Origin: Thermogutta terrifontis
GTDB lineage: Bacteria; Planctomycetota; Planctomycetia; Pirellulales; Thermoguttaceae
DNA: 64,000 bases
Assembly: GCF_002277955.1 (NCBI RefSeq)
Contig: NZ_CP018477.1
Location: 2,067,206-2,131,205, forward strand
Direction: 5' to 3'
In this document: piece by piece, positions 9,284 through 18,745 of the stretch
How the letters are laid out: each line of letters starts with the position of its first letter
Position numbering within the stretch: position 1 is the first letter of the stretch
Notes under the pieces: generated by a model
The model's database searches: none
What the model saw: only the letters and a program-made list of their open reading frames with translations
Told to the model about the DNA's origin: nothing
Program-made: the position numbers and the translations under genes

Positions 9284-9465
9284 CGACTGTTTCTGTGCTG
9301 AGATTGTTCAGGGCTTTTCCTGAGGTGGGCTCCGGGCTTTTTATTGAAACTGCTGACAGGGAAAATGATGAAGAGGGGGAGTGTTTTTAAGGTCGCTCGG
9401 GAAACACAGGCAGTTTCATCACTGCGAATGGATTGATACACACGGAGAAAGATGGGTCGAGAGAT

Positions 9466-10437
9466 ATGATCGTCGTTTCTGGCATTCAACCCACTGGCCG
9501 ATTTCATTGGGGGAATTATTTTGGTGCCATCAAGCAATATGTTGAGCTGCAGGACCAGGCAGATGCCTCGTACTATTTCATTGCCAATCTCCATGCGCTG
9601 ACGACCGTGCGCGATCCTGAGGTTCTGCGACGGAACACCATTGATGCCGCGATCGACCTTCTGGCTTTGGGGATCAATCCAGATCGGGCCACGCTCTTCG
9701 TCCAGTCCGACGTGCCGGAAGTGACCCAGCTCTGCTGGCTACTGATGACCTGCACCCCGATGGGACTTCTGGAGCGGTGTCACGCGTACAAGGACAAAAA
9801 AGCCAAGGGGCTACCGGCCGATGCCGGTCTGTTTACCTACCCGGTGTTGATGGCTGCCGACATCCTCGCCTACGATGCGGACACCGTTCCGGTCGGCGAG
9901 GACCAGATTCAGCACATTGAGGTGTGTCGGGACATTGCGGGAAGCTTCAATCATCTTTATGGCGAAGTCTTCGTGATGCCTCGCGCCAAAATCATGGAAA
10001 AGGCGGCCCGCGTGCCGGGGACGGACGGCGAAAAAATGTCCAAAAGCTACAACAACACGATCGGTATTTTTGATGATCCCAAGGTGGTGCGCAAAACCAT
10101 CATGCGAATCGTCACGGATTCGCGTCCCATCCACGAACCGAAAGATCCGGAGACAGATCACCTCTTCCAGTTGTATTCCCTATTTGTGGGAGAAAAAGAG
10201 CGAGAAGCGATGGCGGCGCGCTATCGCGCAGGCGGATTCGGTTACGGAGAGGTCAAGCAGGCCCTGGCCGATGCCGCCGAGAAATACTTTGCAGAGGCTC
10301 GCGAGTACCGCAAAGAATTGGAAGCGAAGCCGCAGTTTGTTCGAGAAGTCCTGGGAGATGGGGCGGCGATGGCGCGCAAAAAGGCGGCGGAGGTTCTGGC
10401 GCGTGCGCAGGCAGCTTGTGGGATCAAGTATGCATGA
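9466..10437 (+). CDS. trpS: Tryptophan--tRNA ligase
   Basis: Charges tRNA-Trp with tryptophan using ATP. The 323-residue class I synthetase has the HIGH-like motif in [17 protein letters not shown] (residues about 5-21) and the KMSKS loop as [10 protein letters not shown] near 187-196. It also has the tryptophan-binding block with [16 protein letters not shown]. The length matches bacterial TrpRS. ATG 9466 is chosen because homologous sequence starts at [11 protein letters not shown]; 11 codons further upstream there is only a TTG and unrelated sequence. It is a single gene with about 180 bases of leader region after pyrD. Confidence 0.96.
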   Translation: MIVVSGIQPTGRFHWGNYFGAIKQYVELQDQADASYYFIANLHALTTVRDPEVLRRNTIDAAIDLLALGINPDRATLFVQSDVPEVTQLCWLLMTCTPMGLLERCHAYKDKKAKGLPADAGLFTYPVLMAADILAYDADTVPVGEDQIQHIEVCRDIAGSFNHLYGEVFVMPRAKIMEKAARVPGTDGEKMSKSYNNTIGIFDDPKVVRKTIMRIVTDSRPIHEPKDPETDHLFQLYSLFVGEKEREAMAARYRAGGFGYGEVKQALADAAEKYFAEAREYRKELEAKPQFVREVLGDGAAMARKKAAEVLARAQAACGIKYA

Positions 10438-10705
10438 TATTGTGTGACCGGAGGATGCACAGGCTTTTGCACCAGCCGCGGTGAGTCCCCAAAGGGGCGC
10501 AATTGCGGCAGGACCGATTTTTTTCGATTTTTTGAGTTTTGGTTTCGATGAATGGCCGGTGACGACTTGGCTCATTCTGAGGAAACAGGATACCGCTAAG
10601 ATTTATCGGCATTGATTGACTTGCATCGTCAGGACACCAGCAAGACTTGCAGCTGCTCAGAGTAGCGGCCATTTCTGGCCGTATGGAGTTCGATAATCGC
10701 CGACG

Positions 10706-11116
10706 ATGAGGGTACTCGGGGTTGGCACAGACATCACCGAATGCCTCCGGATTGCCCGCATGATTGAAAGGCATGGGGAGGTGTTTTTGCAGCGGGTGTA
10801 CACACCGGCGGAGATCGCCTATTGTCAGAGTCGCCGGCAGTCTGTGCAGCATTTCACGGGAAGGTGGGCAGCCAAAGAGGCCGTTTTGAAGGCGCTGGGA
10901 ACTGGTTGGGTGAAAGGGATCAGTTGGCTGGATGTTGAGATTCTCAATCGGCCCGGTGGGCGGCCGGAGGTGATACTCCGGGACGGTGCCAAGGAGGTAG
11001 CAGACAAACTGGGTGTGAAGGAGGTTTGGATTTCGATTTCGCACTGCCGGAGCCATGCCACGGCATTTGCAATTGCCATGGGACCGGATTCAAAAAACGA
11101 CATGAATGAGCCGTGA
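10706..11116 (+). CDS. acpS: Holo-[acyl-carrier-protein] synthase
   Basis: Transfers 4'-phosphopantetheine from CoA to the serine of acyl carrier protein. The 136-residue product carries both metal-binding signatures: GVGTDITE with Asp9, and FTGRWAAKEAVLKALGTG with Lys57 and Glu58. The C-terminal ISISHCRSHATAFA block is also typical. The length is normal. A small hairpin (CGGCCA-TTTC-TGGCCG, 10666-10681) ends 24 bases before the ATG, and I see no good ribosome site. Its end faces the LptF/LptG gene at a distance of 51 bases. Confidence 0.94.
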   Translation: MRVLGVGTDITECLRIARMIERHGEVFLQRVYTPAEIAYCQSRRQSVQHFTGRWAAKEAVLKALGTGWVKGISWLDVEILNRPGGRPEVILRDGAKEVADKLGVKEVWISISHCRSHATAFAIAMGPDSKNDMNEP

Positions 11117-11167
11117 AGGAACGTTGAGGGTTACCAGCGGTTTAATAGGGCACCAGGGGAGACCTCG

Positions 11168-12310
11168 TCAGGTTTCACAGTAGAGGTACAAGAGCACACT
11201 TCCGGGAATGGCTATTCCGAGATTGGCAAGCCAGAACCCGGGAGGCGGAATGGCTCCGGAAGATGTCAGGCCATTGGCGAGCATGAGCAACGGGTAGTAA
11301 ACGATCACAATGGGCAAGAACGACAAAAAGAATATCGCGAGGAAATTTTCACTGCGGCAGTACATAGCAAGGGGGCAACCGAGGAGCACGAAACACAGGC
11401 TGCTGAATCCGTTGGCCCACCGACGGTAGGGCTCTGTCTTGAGCTTGCGGCATTGGATTTTCAGTTGTTCCAGTTGATACTGCCAGGTCCTTTTCTGCTC
11501 GTCCGTGGCTTCGGCATGGCGGATGAGCATCTCAAGCTGGTGGGCGTCCTTTTCCAGTGTTTTCACTGCCTCCGGGATCTGCCACGTGGCAAGCCAGTCC
11601 CGATGGAGTGGTTCGATCGGTTTATCGAAGGGAATGAGCTGGGAATAAATATCAGACGCCCGCACCACCGCGGAATTTTCAATCCTGGCCTCCGGTTTGC
11701 GACACGTGATGATAAGGCCGCCCGCCTGGCGGTCCGTTGTCAGTTCGGCTTCCTCAGCGGAGAGCACGATGGCCGGCATATCAGGCTGGGTCTGGATCGT
11801 GATGAGAGGATTGATCAAGGTTTTCCCCTGCACATCCTTCACGACGATGGAGAACTTCGGAGATGTGTAACTCCGTCGCGTCCGCAGCATGCTGTAGGCA
11901 ATCTGTTCAACCGACTCCACGACCACCCGGCGGGCTCCGGGCCGCCCCCACGTGGCCGCAACATCGTACATCCAAACGGTAAACAAACTGACAAAAAACG
12001 CGAACACAATGGTAGGCCGAACGGCGTGGATCGGAGACAGCCCCAGGGCACGGAGAGCGACGATCTCGTTGGCTCCCGACATGCGGCCCAGAACCTGACT
12101 GACAGAGAGGAGCACGGCAATCGGGATGGTGATTCCGAGAATTTCGGGCATCAGATAGGGCAACATGCGAACAATTAAGATAGGGGGCAGGCCACGGCTG
12201 ATGCCCTCCCGAGCGCCAATCCCCAGCGCAAGCAGCAGCGTTAGGACCGTCAGGGCGGCCCCGAAGATTTTGAGTAGCTCGGTGGTAACATAGCGAGTAA
12301 AAACAGCCAT
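11168..12310 (-). CDS. LptF/LptG-family lipopolysaccharide export permease
   Basis: A YjgP/YjgQ-type inner-membrane subunit of the ABC exporter that extracts lipopolysaccharide and sends it across the periplasm. The 380-residue protein starts with the usual cytoplasmic lead-in and first helix (MAVFTRYVTTELLKIFG, then a Leu-rich segment). It has a second helix pair near 60-130, a soluble beta-jellyroll region (about 135-270) and three helices at the C-terminus (SSLCFVLLGCPLAMY, FFLSFLPIVIVYY, and the final segment). Whether it is LptF or LptG cannot be decided. ATG 12310 fits the family start; an upstream TTG at 12379 would add a charged tail. No other Lpt gene is nearby. Confidence 0.85.
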   Translation of the reverse strand: MAVFTRYVTTELLKIFGAALTVLTLLLALGIGAREGISRGLPPILIVRMLPYLMPEILGITIPIAVLLSVSQVLGRMSGANEIVALRALGLSPIHAVRPTIVFAFFVSLFTVWMYDVAATWGRPGARRVVVESVEQIAYSMLRTRRSYTSPKFSIVVKDVQGKTLINPLITIQTQPDMPAIVLSAEEAELTTDRQAGGLIITCRKPEARIENSAVVRASDIYSQLIPFDKPIEPLHRDWLATWQIPEAVKTLEKDAHQLEMLIRHAEATDEQKRTWQYQLEQLKIQCRKLKTEPYRRWANGFSSLCFVLLGCPLAMYCRSENFLAIFFLSFLPIVIVYYPLLMLANGLTSSGAIPPPGFWLANLGIAIPGSVLLYLYCET

Positions 12311-12763
12311 GATGCGCGCAACAATATCAGGCCACTTTCTGGAATGTTGTTCTTTATCAAAAAGTGACGGTTTTGCCAAGGCGGCTTGGAATTGTCCCGT
12401 GGGTTCCGGGTTCCCCTCCTGGGAATGCTACGCAGATTCTGCGAGCGCGGCCCTGGTGAAGGTCGGCCCGCCTCGCGGCCAGAAACGATATCCGAGTGGG
12501 TTGACGTGGACTGGGGGTGAGGAAAGAGAAATGCCGTGCGGCAAAATGGGGACAGCAAGGGGATAAATCAAGCAATGTTGACACGGTGGCCAAGGGTGTT
12601 AGAATCCAGTTGAATCGCTCGGGCTGAGTATAACTTGCCTATCCTCGTGTGAGAGAGGCGGGCTGAAGACCCGCGATGAAGAGTTCGACGTGCGAGGTAC
12701 CCGGGATGCGAAACAGACATCGCGGGTGTCCCGTTCTGTAATCTTCCAAAGAGGATTGTCTGT
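12311..12763. other. Divergent region with the mcsA promoter and a structured leader
   Basis: About 450 bases between the permease and mcsA. It carries the promoter at 12578-12605 and then a leader of about 150 bases in which GCGGG (12658-12662) pairs with CCCGC (12670-12674), and CGGGA pairs with a later TCCCG. No leader peptide was recognised. Confidence 0.5.
12578..12605 (+). promoter_or_regulatory. Sigma70-type promoter of mcsA
   Basis: TTGACA at 12578-12583, a 16-base spacer and TAGAAT at 12600-12605. Transcription would start near 12612, leaving an unusually long leader of about 150 bases before the mcsA ATG. I see no CtsR-type or CIRCE-type operator here. Confidence 0.6.
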
Positions 12764-13282
12764 ATGAAGTGCCAACGCTGCGATCGACCGGCGACCTACC
12801 ATATCACGGAGTTGACGGGGCCAACCCCGGTAGAGGTGCACTTGTGCGAGCAGCACGCGCACGAATATTTGTCGGGGGGAAGCAAGGCCACTGTCGAAAT
12901 GACCCAAGTGGCGGAGCAGGTGGCTCAGCACTATGCCAAACATATGGCGGTGGGACAGGCGGCCGAGGAGATGAAGCGGGCCGATCAACAAACCTGTCCC
13001 TGCTGCGGGATCAGTTTCTACAAGTTCCGGAGTCAGGGACGGCTGGGCTGTCCGTACGATTACAAGGCCTTCCGCGAACAGCTAGAGTTCCTTCTGGCTA
13101 ATATTCATGGGGAGACGCGGCATAAAGGGAAGCGCTCATCCAAACCTCCCGAGCTTGCCGCGCGGCGCACGGAACTGATTCGCCTGCGGCGCGAGATGCG
13201 TGAGGCTGTGGAAGCCGAAGAATACGAGCGAGCATCTCAGATCCGCGACGAAATCCGTCGCATTGAGTCGGAGGCTGTTTAG
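12764..13282 (+). CDS. mcsA: McsA-like activator of protein arginine kinase (UVR domain)
   Basis: A 172-residue partner of the arginine kinase McsB. Zinc-finger halves are MKCQRC (Cys3, Cys6) with LCEQH (Cys28, His31), and CPCCG (Cys78, Cys81) with GCPYD (Cys96, Asp99). In Bacillus McsA these are four CxxC pairs, so here two fourth-ligand positions have become His and Asp. The C-terminal UVR motif (RLRREMREAVEAEEYERASQIRDEIRRIE) matches the UvrB/UvrC and ClpC-interacting helix pair. In firmicutes McsA activates McsB and helps target proteins to ClpCP; the same role here is inference. The mcsB gene follows 185 bases later. Confidence 0.87.
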   Translation: MKCQRCDRPATYHITELTGPTPVEVHLCEQHAHEYLSGGSKATVEMTQVAEQVAQHYAKHMAVGQAAEEMKRADQQTCPCCGISFYKFRSQGRLGCPYDYKAFREQLEFLLANIHGETRHKGKRSSKPPELAARRTELIRLRREMREAVEAEEYERASQIRDEIRRIESEAV

Positions 13283-13467
13283 AATCTCGAAAACATGTGT
13301 GGTGCTCAGCCGTTGGCTGAAGGAGGCGTTGACCGTAGGCCTACCGCAGTACCCGAGTTTGGCCGCTTTCAGTGTGAACCACAAGCGTGGGGGCGACGAG
13401 CACGGAAGGAAGCGGGGAGATTGGCTTGCTGGTGCGAAAAGTTAGTTTTGTGAAAGAATAGCAATCT

Positions 13468-14538
13468 ATGATCTCAACACTCGATGACCTGATGCATGGT
13501 TGTGGAGAATGGCTCCGCGGTGAGGGGCCGGAAAACGATATTGTCATCTCTACGCGAATTCGACTGGCAAGAAACCTCGCAGATTTTCCATTTACGAGCA
13601 TCGCCACTGAAGCGGATCGGCGTCAGATCCTGGATCGCGTGAAGGAAGTTGTCAACAACAGCCCTTTTCGCGAGCAAGTATTTTACGTGGACGTGGACGC
13701 ACTGTCGGATTTGGATCGCCATTTTTTGGTGGAGCGACAGTTGATCAGCCGGGAACTGGCCGAGGGACAGGGACCGCGTGGAGTTTTTATCGATCGGGCA
13801 GAGCGCTTCAGCATCATGATCAACGAGGAGGATCATCTGCGGATCCAGGCTGTGCAAAGCGGTTTTCAACTTCAGGCCACTTGGGAGTTGATCAAGCAAT
13901 GGGATGATTATCTCGACCAGCATCTCGTGTTTGCGTTCGACGAAGAATGGGGCTTCCTGACGGCATGTCCTACCAATGTGGGGACGGGCATGCGGGTCAG
14001 CGTGATGCTGCACCTTCCCGCCTCCGTGATCACCCGCCAGATGGACCAGACCCTGCGCAGCCTCGAGAAGTTAGAGTTGGTCGTGCGGGGACTCTATGGA
14101 GAAGGCTCCCAGGCGATGGGAGATTTTTACCAGGTCAGCAACCAAGTCACGCTGGGAAGGAGTGAGGAAGAACTCATCAATAAGATGGCCCAGGTCGTAC
14201 CGGCCGTGGTTGCCGCAGAAAGAAAAGCCCGGGAGTTCCTCCTTGCCGAAGGGCACGAAAATCTCCATGACCGTGTGAGTCGTGCCTATGGAATTCTCAA
14301 GACTGCCCAAACAATTTCCGCCGAGGAAACGCTTCACCTGCTGTCGAGCGTCCGCATGGGAATCCATCTGGGACTCATTCAGGAGATTCCAATCCAACTT
14401 CTCAATGAACTTTTCCTGTTCACCCAACCAGCTCACTTACAGAAACTGGCGGGTAGCGAGCTCGACAGCGCCGACAGGAATATCGAACGGGCGCGATTTC
14501 TACGACGCAAGTTAGGCGAACTTTCGAAGAAAGTCTAA
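13468..14538 (+). CDS. mcsB: Protein arginine kinase McsB
   Basis: Phosphorylates arginine residues of damaged or regulatory proteins; phosphoarginine is a degradation tag for ClpCP in Bacillus. The 356-residue protein is of the guanidino-kinase fold: DIVISTRIRLARNLADFPF near residue 24, the catalytic loop INEEDHLRIQ (Glu120/121), and CPTNVGTGMR with Cys167. A C-terminal DRNIERA near 340 corresponds to the phosphoarginine-sensing RDxxRA motif of firmicute McsB, with Asp replaced by Asn. The length equals the family norm. The ribosome site is weak. Gene order mcsA-mcsB is as in firmicutes, but neither ctsR nor clpC is adjacent. Confidence 0.93.
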   Translation: MISTLDDLMHGCGEWLRGEGPENDIVISTRIRLARNLADFPFTSIATEADRRQILDRVKEVVNNSPFREQVFYVDVDALSDLDRHFLVERQLISRELAEGQGPRGVFIDRAERFSIMINEEDHLRIQAVQSGFQLQATWELIKQWDDYLDQHLVFAFDEEWGFLTACPTNVGTGMRVSVMLHLPASVITRQMDQTLRSLEKLELVVRGLYGEGSQAMGDFYQVSNQVTLGRSEEELINKMAQVVPAVVAAERKAREFLLAEGHENLHDRVSRAYGILKTAQTISAEETLHLLSSVRMGIHLGLIQEIPIQLLNELFLFTQPAHLQKLAGSELDSADRNIERARFLRRKLGELSKKV

Positions 14539-14627
14539 GCACGCCCGTCACGCCCTCCGGCGGGTTAGAATGCTCGCGTCATGGTGGTAAACGCTGCCGC
14601 TCAATGCGGGCGCTTGTAACGTCACCG

Positions 14628-16169
14628 CTATCGAGAGTGACCACTCTCGCGGATGTTTTCCAGGAGTTTGCTCAAGCGAGCTACGATGTTCGGATAGTGG
14701 TGGAAAAGGTTATTCTTTTCCCCGATATCTTCGCGGAGGTTGTACAGTTGGGCGGGGGGAGCACTCTCGGGCACCTTGTTTTCCGGCAATGACCAGCCTC
14801 CCGAACCTCGACAAAGGAGGAGCTTCCAATCACCCTCGCGTATCGCAAAGTGGCCATCAACGGAGTGCATGACCACGGGCGGGCGTTCCCAGGATGCCTC
14901 AGGATTTGTTAACAGATTGAGGAAGCTCACGCTATCTTCGCCGGCATTCTCCGGCAGGGATGTGCCCATTAACTCCGCGAAGGTGGCCAGGCAATCCGTC
15001 AAACAGATCGTTCTGGAACACTGACTTCCCGGTGGGACATGCCCTGGCCAGCGGACGATGAACGGCACGCGGTGCCCCCCTTCCCAGATGTCCGACTTTT
15101 GGCCCCGGAAGTGATAGTTCGTGGCATGATTGAATTTCTGGAAAAAGGGGCGGATCGTCATCGTGGACCCGTTGTCACTTGTTACGATGACGAGGGTATT
15201 CTGGCGCATCCCAAGATCATCGAGGGCATCGAGAACCTTGCCAACGCAGTCATCCACCTGCACGACGAAGTCCCCGTATTCCCCTGCCCTGCTCTTCCCA
15301 TGATATTGGGAAAGCGGGAGGACGGGTGTGTGAGGTGCTGTGAGGGCGAAATACAGGAAAACTGGCTGGTCGGGAGACTCGCGGCGGCAACTCCGCAGCC
15401 AAGCTATGGCCTTTTCAGTCAGCGTTGGGAGCACCTCCTCGTGGGCGAAATCTTGGGCCTTTTTCCCGGGTCGCCAGTTGAAGGGAAAGTCCCTTCCCTT
15501 GGTGTCTTCGGTGGGCGGCTGGGTCACGTGATCATTCTCGATGTAGCAGTAGGGTGCCATATCCAGAGAGGCGGCGATGCCAAAAAAGTAGTCGAATCCC
15601 ACTGTAAGAGGCCCTTCGGTGAGAGGTTTCGAATAGTCAACGCCGGGGTCATTCGTTGTGCCGTCAGAGTCCGTGACGGGTTGGCCGGTCGGAGATTGCC
15701 ATCCCAGACCAAGATGCCATTTTCCGACGCACGCCGTTCGGTAACCGTGGGATCGAAGCAACGAAGCCAGAGTCATTCGGTTCGGTTCGATGAGGGGGCG
15801 GTCAAACCCAAGCAAGACCCCACGCTGAAGGCGGGTTCTCCAGGCATATCTCCCGGTGAGTAATCCATAACGTGTGGGAGTGCACACGGAGGATGGCGTA
15901 TGGGCGTCGGTAAAGATCATGCCCTCCCGGGCTAATTGATCAATCCGGGGCGTGGCAATTTTTGATTCCGGGTTGAGACAGGAGAGGTCCCCATAGCCGA
16001 GGTCGTCCGCCAGGATCAGCACGATGTGAGGCGGGTTGGCCTTCCGTGATTCTTCGGCGTGGGTTTGTCCGCCCTGCGGCATCCAACCCCAGCAAAGTGC
16101 GAGTGCCAAACCCAAAGCGAGGTGCTTTCTTTTGTTGCAGCACCGAATCGTCGCCGATAATCCACGCAT
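14628..16169 (-). CDS. Secreted sulfatase (arylsulfatase A-like)
   Basis: A 513-residue type I sulfatase that hydrolyses sulfate esters. A signal peptide (hydrophobic stretch LALGLALALCWGW) is followed by the metal site HIVLILADDLGYGD, and the nucleophile motif SSVCTPTRYGLLTGR whose Cys is converted to formylglycine. The conserved KWHLGLGW, HTPVLPL and SDNGS metal or substrate blocks are present, so it looks active. The second of two adjacent ATG codons (16169) has better spacing from GAGGG. It is the last gene of a leftward run with the PPC, DUF1501 and DUF1549 genes, 81 bases after the PPC protein. The substrate is unknown; carbohydrate sulfates are likely in planctomycetes. Confidence 0.93.
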   Translation of the reverse strand: MRGLSATIRCCNKRKHLALGLALALCWGWMPQGGQTHAEESRKANPPHIVLILADDLGYGDLSCLNPESKIATPRIDQLAREGMIFTDAHTPSSVCTPTRYGLLTGRYAWRTRLQRGVLLGFDRPLIEPNRMTLASLLRSHGYRTACVGKWHLGLGWQSPTGQPVTDSDGTTNDPGVDYSKPLTEGPLTVGFDYFFGIAASLDMAPYCYIENDHVTQPPTEDTKGRDFPFNWRPGKKAQDFAHEEVLPTLTEKAIAWLRSCRRESPDQPVFLYFALTAPHTPVLPLSQYHGKSRAGEYGDFVVQVDDCVGKVLDALDDLGMRQNTLVIVTSDNGSTMTIRPFFQKFNHATNYHFRGQKSDIWEGGHRVPFIVRWPGHVPPGSQCSRTICLTDCLATFAELMGTSLPENAGEDSVSFLNLLTNPEASWERPPVVMHSVDGHFAIREGDWKLLLCRGSGGWSLPENKVPESAPPAQLYNLREDIGEKNNLFHHYPNIVARLSKLLENIRESGHSR

Positions 16170-16250
16170 CATCGCCCTCGTGTTTCTGTAGCGCAGAATA
16201 ATGGATTTCGAAAATGCTCGACTGCTGCCGGAGAAAGGACGCGTCCTATC

Positions 16251-18635
16251 CTACTCCGATACCACTTCGAATGGAAGAGCTGGCAAGCATCCGGCGAAGA
16301 ATCGCTGAGTGCGTAGAGCAGTCGAACCAGCGGTGCGAGGCCTGTTTTCCACGAACATTCCCAATATCAAATTGCCCCGCGTGCCCGGTTTGATTTTCTC
16401 CTTGTCGGCTTGAAAAACGAGCACGTATCCCGATTGTCTGCGATCGACCTTCGCCAAAGTGATTCCCTCGGGAGCAGAAGTTAGCTGAAGTGTCGTATTT
16501 TCCGGGAACCAGGCACTGCCAAGGGGAAGTCGGAACTCCGCTTCCCCGCCTGCTGGTATTCGCACTGCTTCGCTGGCCCCGAAGGTCCACGGCACAGGAT
16601 AGCGTGCACGGCCGCTCAGATTGAGGGCAAATCTCTCGGCAGGAACCAGGTGATGGTAATAAAAGGCCTGCATCATATCGTCGGCCGGCACGGCTTTTCG
16701 CACAATTTCCTGTCCGTTAGCCGTGGCTTTACCCGCCAGCTCGATTTCCACCAATCCCGAATCCGCGTTCCGTGGCACGGTTAACGTGACGACAACGTGG
16801 TCGGTGCCCGGTGGGATCCATCCTCCACTGAGACGAGTCCCTTCCGGACCTTTTGTGATCAAAAGCTCAATGCCCTGATCAAACCCGTCACGACGCACGG
16901 CATACACGTCCACCGGTACCACCGTTCCCGGAGAGGTATTGATAACTGAGGGAACCACACGGAGTTCAAAATCCGGCCGTGGTAGGCTGAGCCGAAGGCG
17001 ATAGACGAACGCCTCACCGCCCTGATGCTGCATATCGGTGACCTCGACAAAGTAAGCACCATCACGGGGAAGTGTCACTTCCAAATAAGAGTCGGCGTGG
17101 TGTGTCAGGAGACCCACGCTCTTGTCTTCAAAATCATCGTTGACACCTACCACGTTGCCCTGCTCATCGAGGATGCGAAGAAGAGAATCAACTGGCGAAA
17201 AGACGCGGCGTCCAATCACCTCCGCGACCAATTTTTGGCCCTTGGTGCCGGTGAATCGGAATACATCCTGGTCACCGGGCCGATCTATCCGCGCATTAAT
17301 CACCGTGCCGATAGAGATCTTTTCCGCAGATTCGGGAGTGTCATTGGGTTCATGCTCCATTGCTTCTGGCCACTCGGAGAGTGCGAATTGAACCGGGTGA
17401 GCCCAACGGGCCCAGGCGGGAAGCTCAAGTGACCGGATGCCCGGTTGGCCTTTAAGTCCCCGCAAGAAAATCTGTTTCTCGGGCAGGTTCCAGCCCATGA
17501 GCTGGAGCGTGGCATTCTCTCCGACTCGCCCACCAACGGGGAAGACGCCGGTTACGTAGGGAACTTCTCCTACCACGATGCGATAGACAAAGTCGTCCCG
17601 CCCTCGGTAGACGGCGTCCTTTATCTCGATGACATAATCGCCGTCAGACGGCACATCAAACGCCAGCACGGGATCGGGATGGAACCAGAAGTCGTCGACA
17701 TAGGCCATTTCGCGTCCTGAAGAATCCAGAATTCGTAACGTAGCCTGAAACCACCCGGGAACCGCGTCTGCAAGGTAGGGAATCAGTTCCCGGGCGAGAA
17801 CTGCCACCACCAGATGTTGCCCCTTTTTGGCATGGATGCGAAAGTAGTCCACATCTCCCGGTTGAATTTGACCATTAAGCACCACGGGGAATTCTTCATT
17901 AACGACGGTGGGCGATTCCTTGTCGTTTGGTTCACTTTCCAGAATTTCCTTCCACGAAGTGACGTGGAACCGCACGGGATCTGAAATGCCGTTCACCGTT
18001 TTTAAGCGGAGCATGTACCAACCGGGCTGGACGTTCGGGGACAGCGATACCTGCACTGTTGCGCGTTCCGCAATCTGCGGGTTGAACTGCCGCTTGGGGT
18101 CGGTCCGATACTTTCGGAATTCCTCCAGGGCCTTCAACATTTCCTCTGTGATGCCTTCTTCTGCCGCGAACTTGACGAGAAGCTGGCGATAAGCCACCAC
18201 GTTGAAACCGGCACGCCGCTGTCGCAACTCGCGCCGAACCTTGTCCTGAATCTCCCGCAATTTTTGAGCGAGATCGTTGGCCTGTTTGTTTGTGAGCGGT
18301 TTGGTCAGTCTCACGAACGTCCCTTTGGGAAGTTCTGTGCCTGAGATTTCCGGCGACAGCGGTGCGATCAACACATCCGTCACGCCATCTAAATACTGGC
18401 CGCCTACAACGATTTGCACGCTGGTCCCCAATTGCGCGCCTGCGGGATAGGCATACCCAATGTGCGGCTCTCGTCGCGTTCTCATCTGCTGCGCCCAAGC
18501 CGTCGTGGACCAGAACAGACCCGCGATTACTGTAAGGACGCCGGTGATTCTATACGCTGTGGACACGGATTCTCGGCGGAATAACCGAAACAACCCGCGC
18601 GGTGTCGGTTTGAAATAAGCCTTCACGCACTTCAT
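16251..18635 (-). CDS. Exported protein with pre-peptidase C-terminal (PPC) domains
   Basis: A 794-residue surface or periplasmic protein. After a basic lead a membrane or signal segment (ITGVLTVIAGLFWSTTAWA, about residues 29-47) precedes a beta-rich module. A coiled, Arg/Lys-rich helical insert (about 125-190) follows. At least two PPC-type beta-sandwich domains are marked by EPNDKESPTVV...GQIQPGDVDYFRI and EPNDTPESAEKI...DRPGDQDVFRF. No catalytic motif is visible. Such proteins accompany DUF1501 and DUF1549 genes in planctomycetes and are thought to bind or present carbohydrates or proteins at the surface (inference). ATG 18635 has GGGAG upstream; an earlier start adds 12 residues without a ribosome site. 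Confidence 0.82.
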   Translation of the reverse strand: MKCVKAYFKPTPRGLFRLFRRESVSTAYRITGVLTVIAGLFWSTTAWAQQMRTRREPHIGYAYPAGAQLGTSVQIVVGGQYLDGVTDVLIAPLSPEISGTELPKGTFVRLTKPLTNKQANDLAQKLREIQDKVRRELRQRRAGFNVVAYRQLLVKFAAEEGITEEMLKALEEFRKYRTDPKRQFNPQIAERATVQVSLSPNVQPGWYMLRLKTVNGISDPVRFHVTSWKEILESEPNDKESPTVVNEEFPVVLNGQIQPGDVDYFRIHAKKGQHLVVAVLARELIPYLADAVPGWFQATLRILDSSGREMAYVDDFWFHPDPVLAFDVPSDGDYVIEIKDAVYRGRDDFVYRIVVGEVPYVTGVFPVGGRVGENATLQLMGWNLPEKQIFLRGLKGQPGIRSLELPAWARWAHPVQFALSEWPEAMEHEPNDTPESAEKISIGTVINARIDRPGDQDVFRFTGTKGQKLVAEVIGRRVFSPVDSLLRILDEQGNVVGVNDDFEDKSVGLLTHHADSYLEVTLPRDGAYFVEVTDMQHQGGEAFVYRLRLSLPRPDFELRVVPSVINTSPGTVVPVDVYAVRRDGFDQGIELLITKGPEGTRLSGGWIPPGTDHVVVTLTVPRNADSGLVEIELAGKATANGQEIVRKAVPADDMMQAFYYHHLVPAERFALNLSGRARYPVPWTFGASEAVRIPAGGEAEFRLPLGSAWFPENTTLQLTSAPEGITLAKVDRRQSGYVLVFQADKEKIKPGTRGNLILGMFVENRPRTAGSTALRTQRFFAGCLPALPFEVVSE

Positions 18636-18745
18636 AAGGCTGACTCCCGCTGAGGGAAATAAAACATGCAAGCCTCAATCCGAACGCTGATCTTCTTGAT
18701 CAGCGCCGTTGCTTAACGCCCCGAATGGAGGACCCAGACCTGGGG

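Noticed and set aside
14632-14649. Palindrome CGAGAGTG-AC-CACTCTCG
   Set aside because: It lies in the coding end of the sulfatase and its 2-base loop is too tight for a terminator; probably codon chance.
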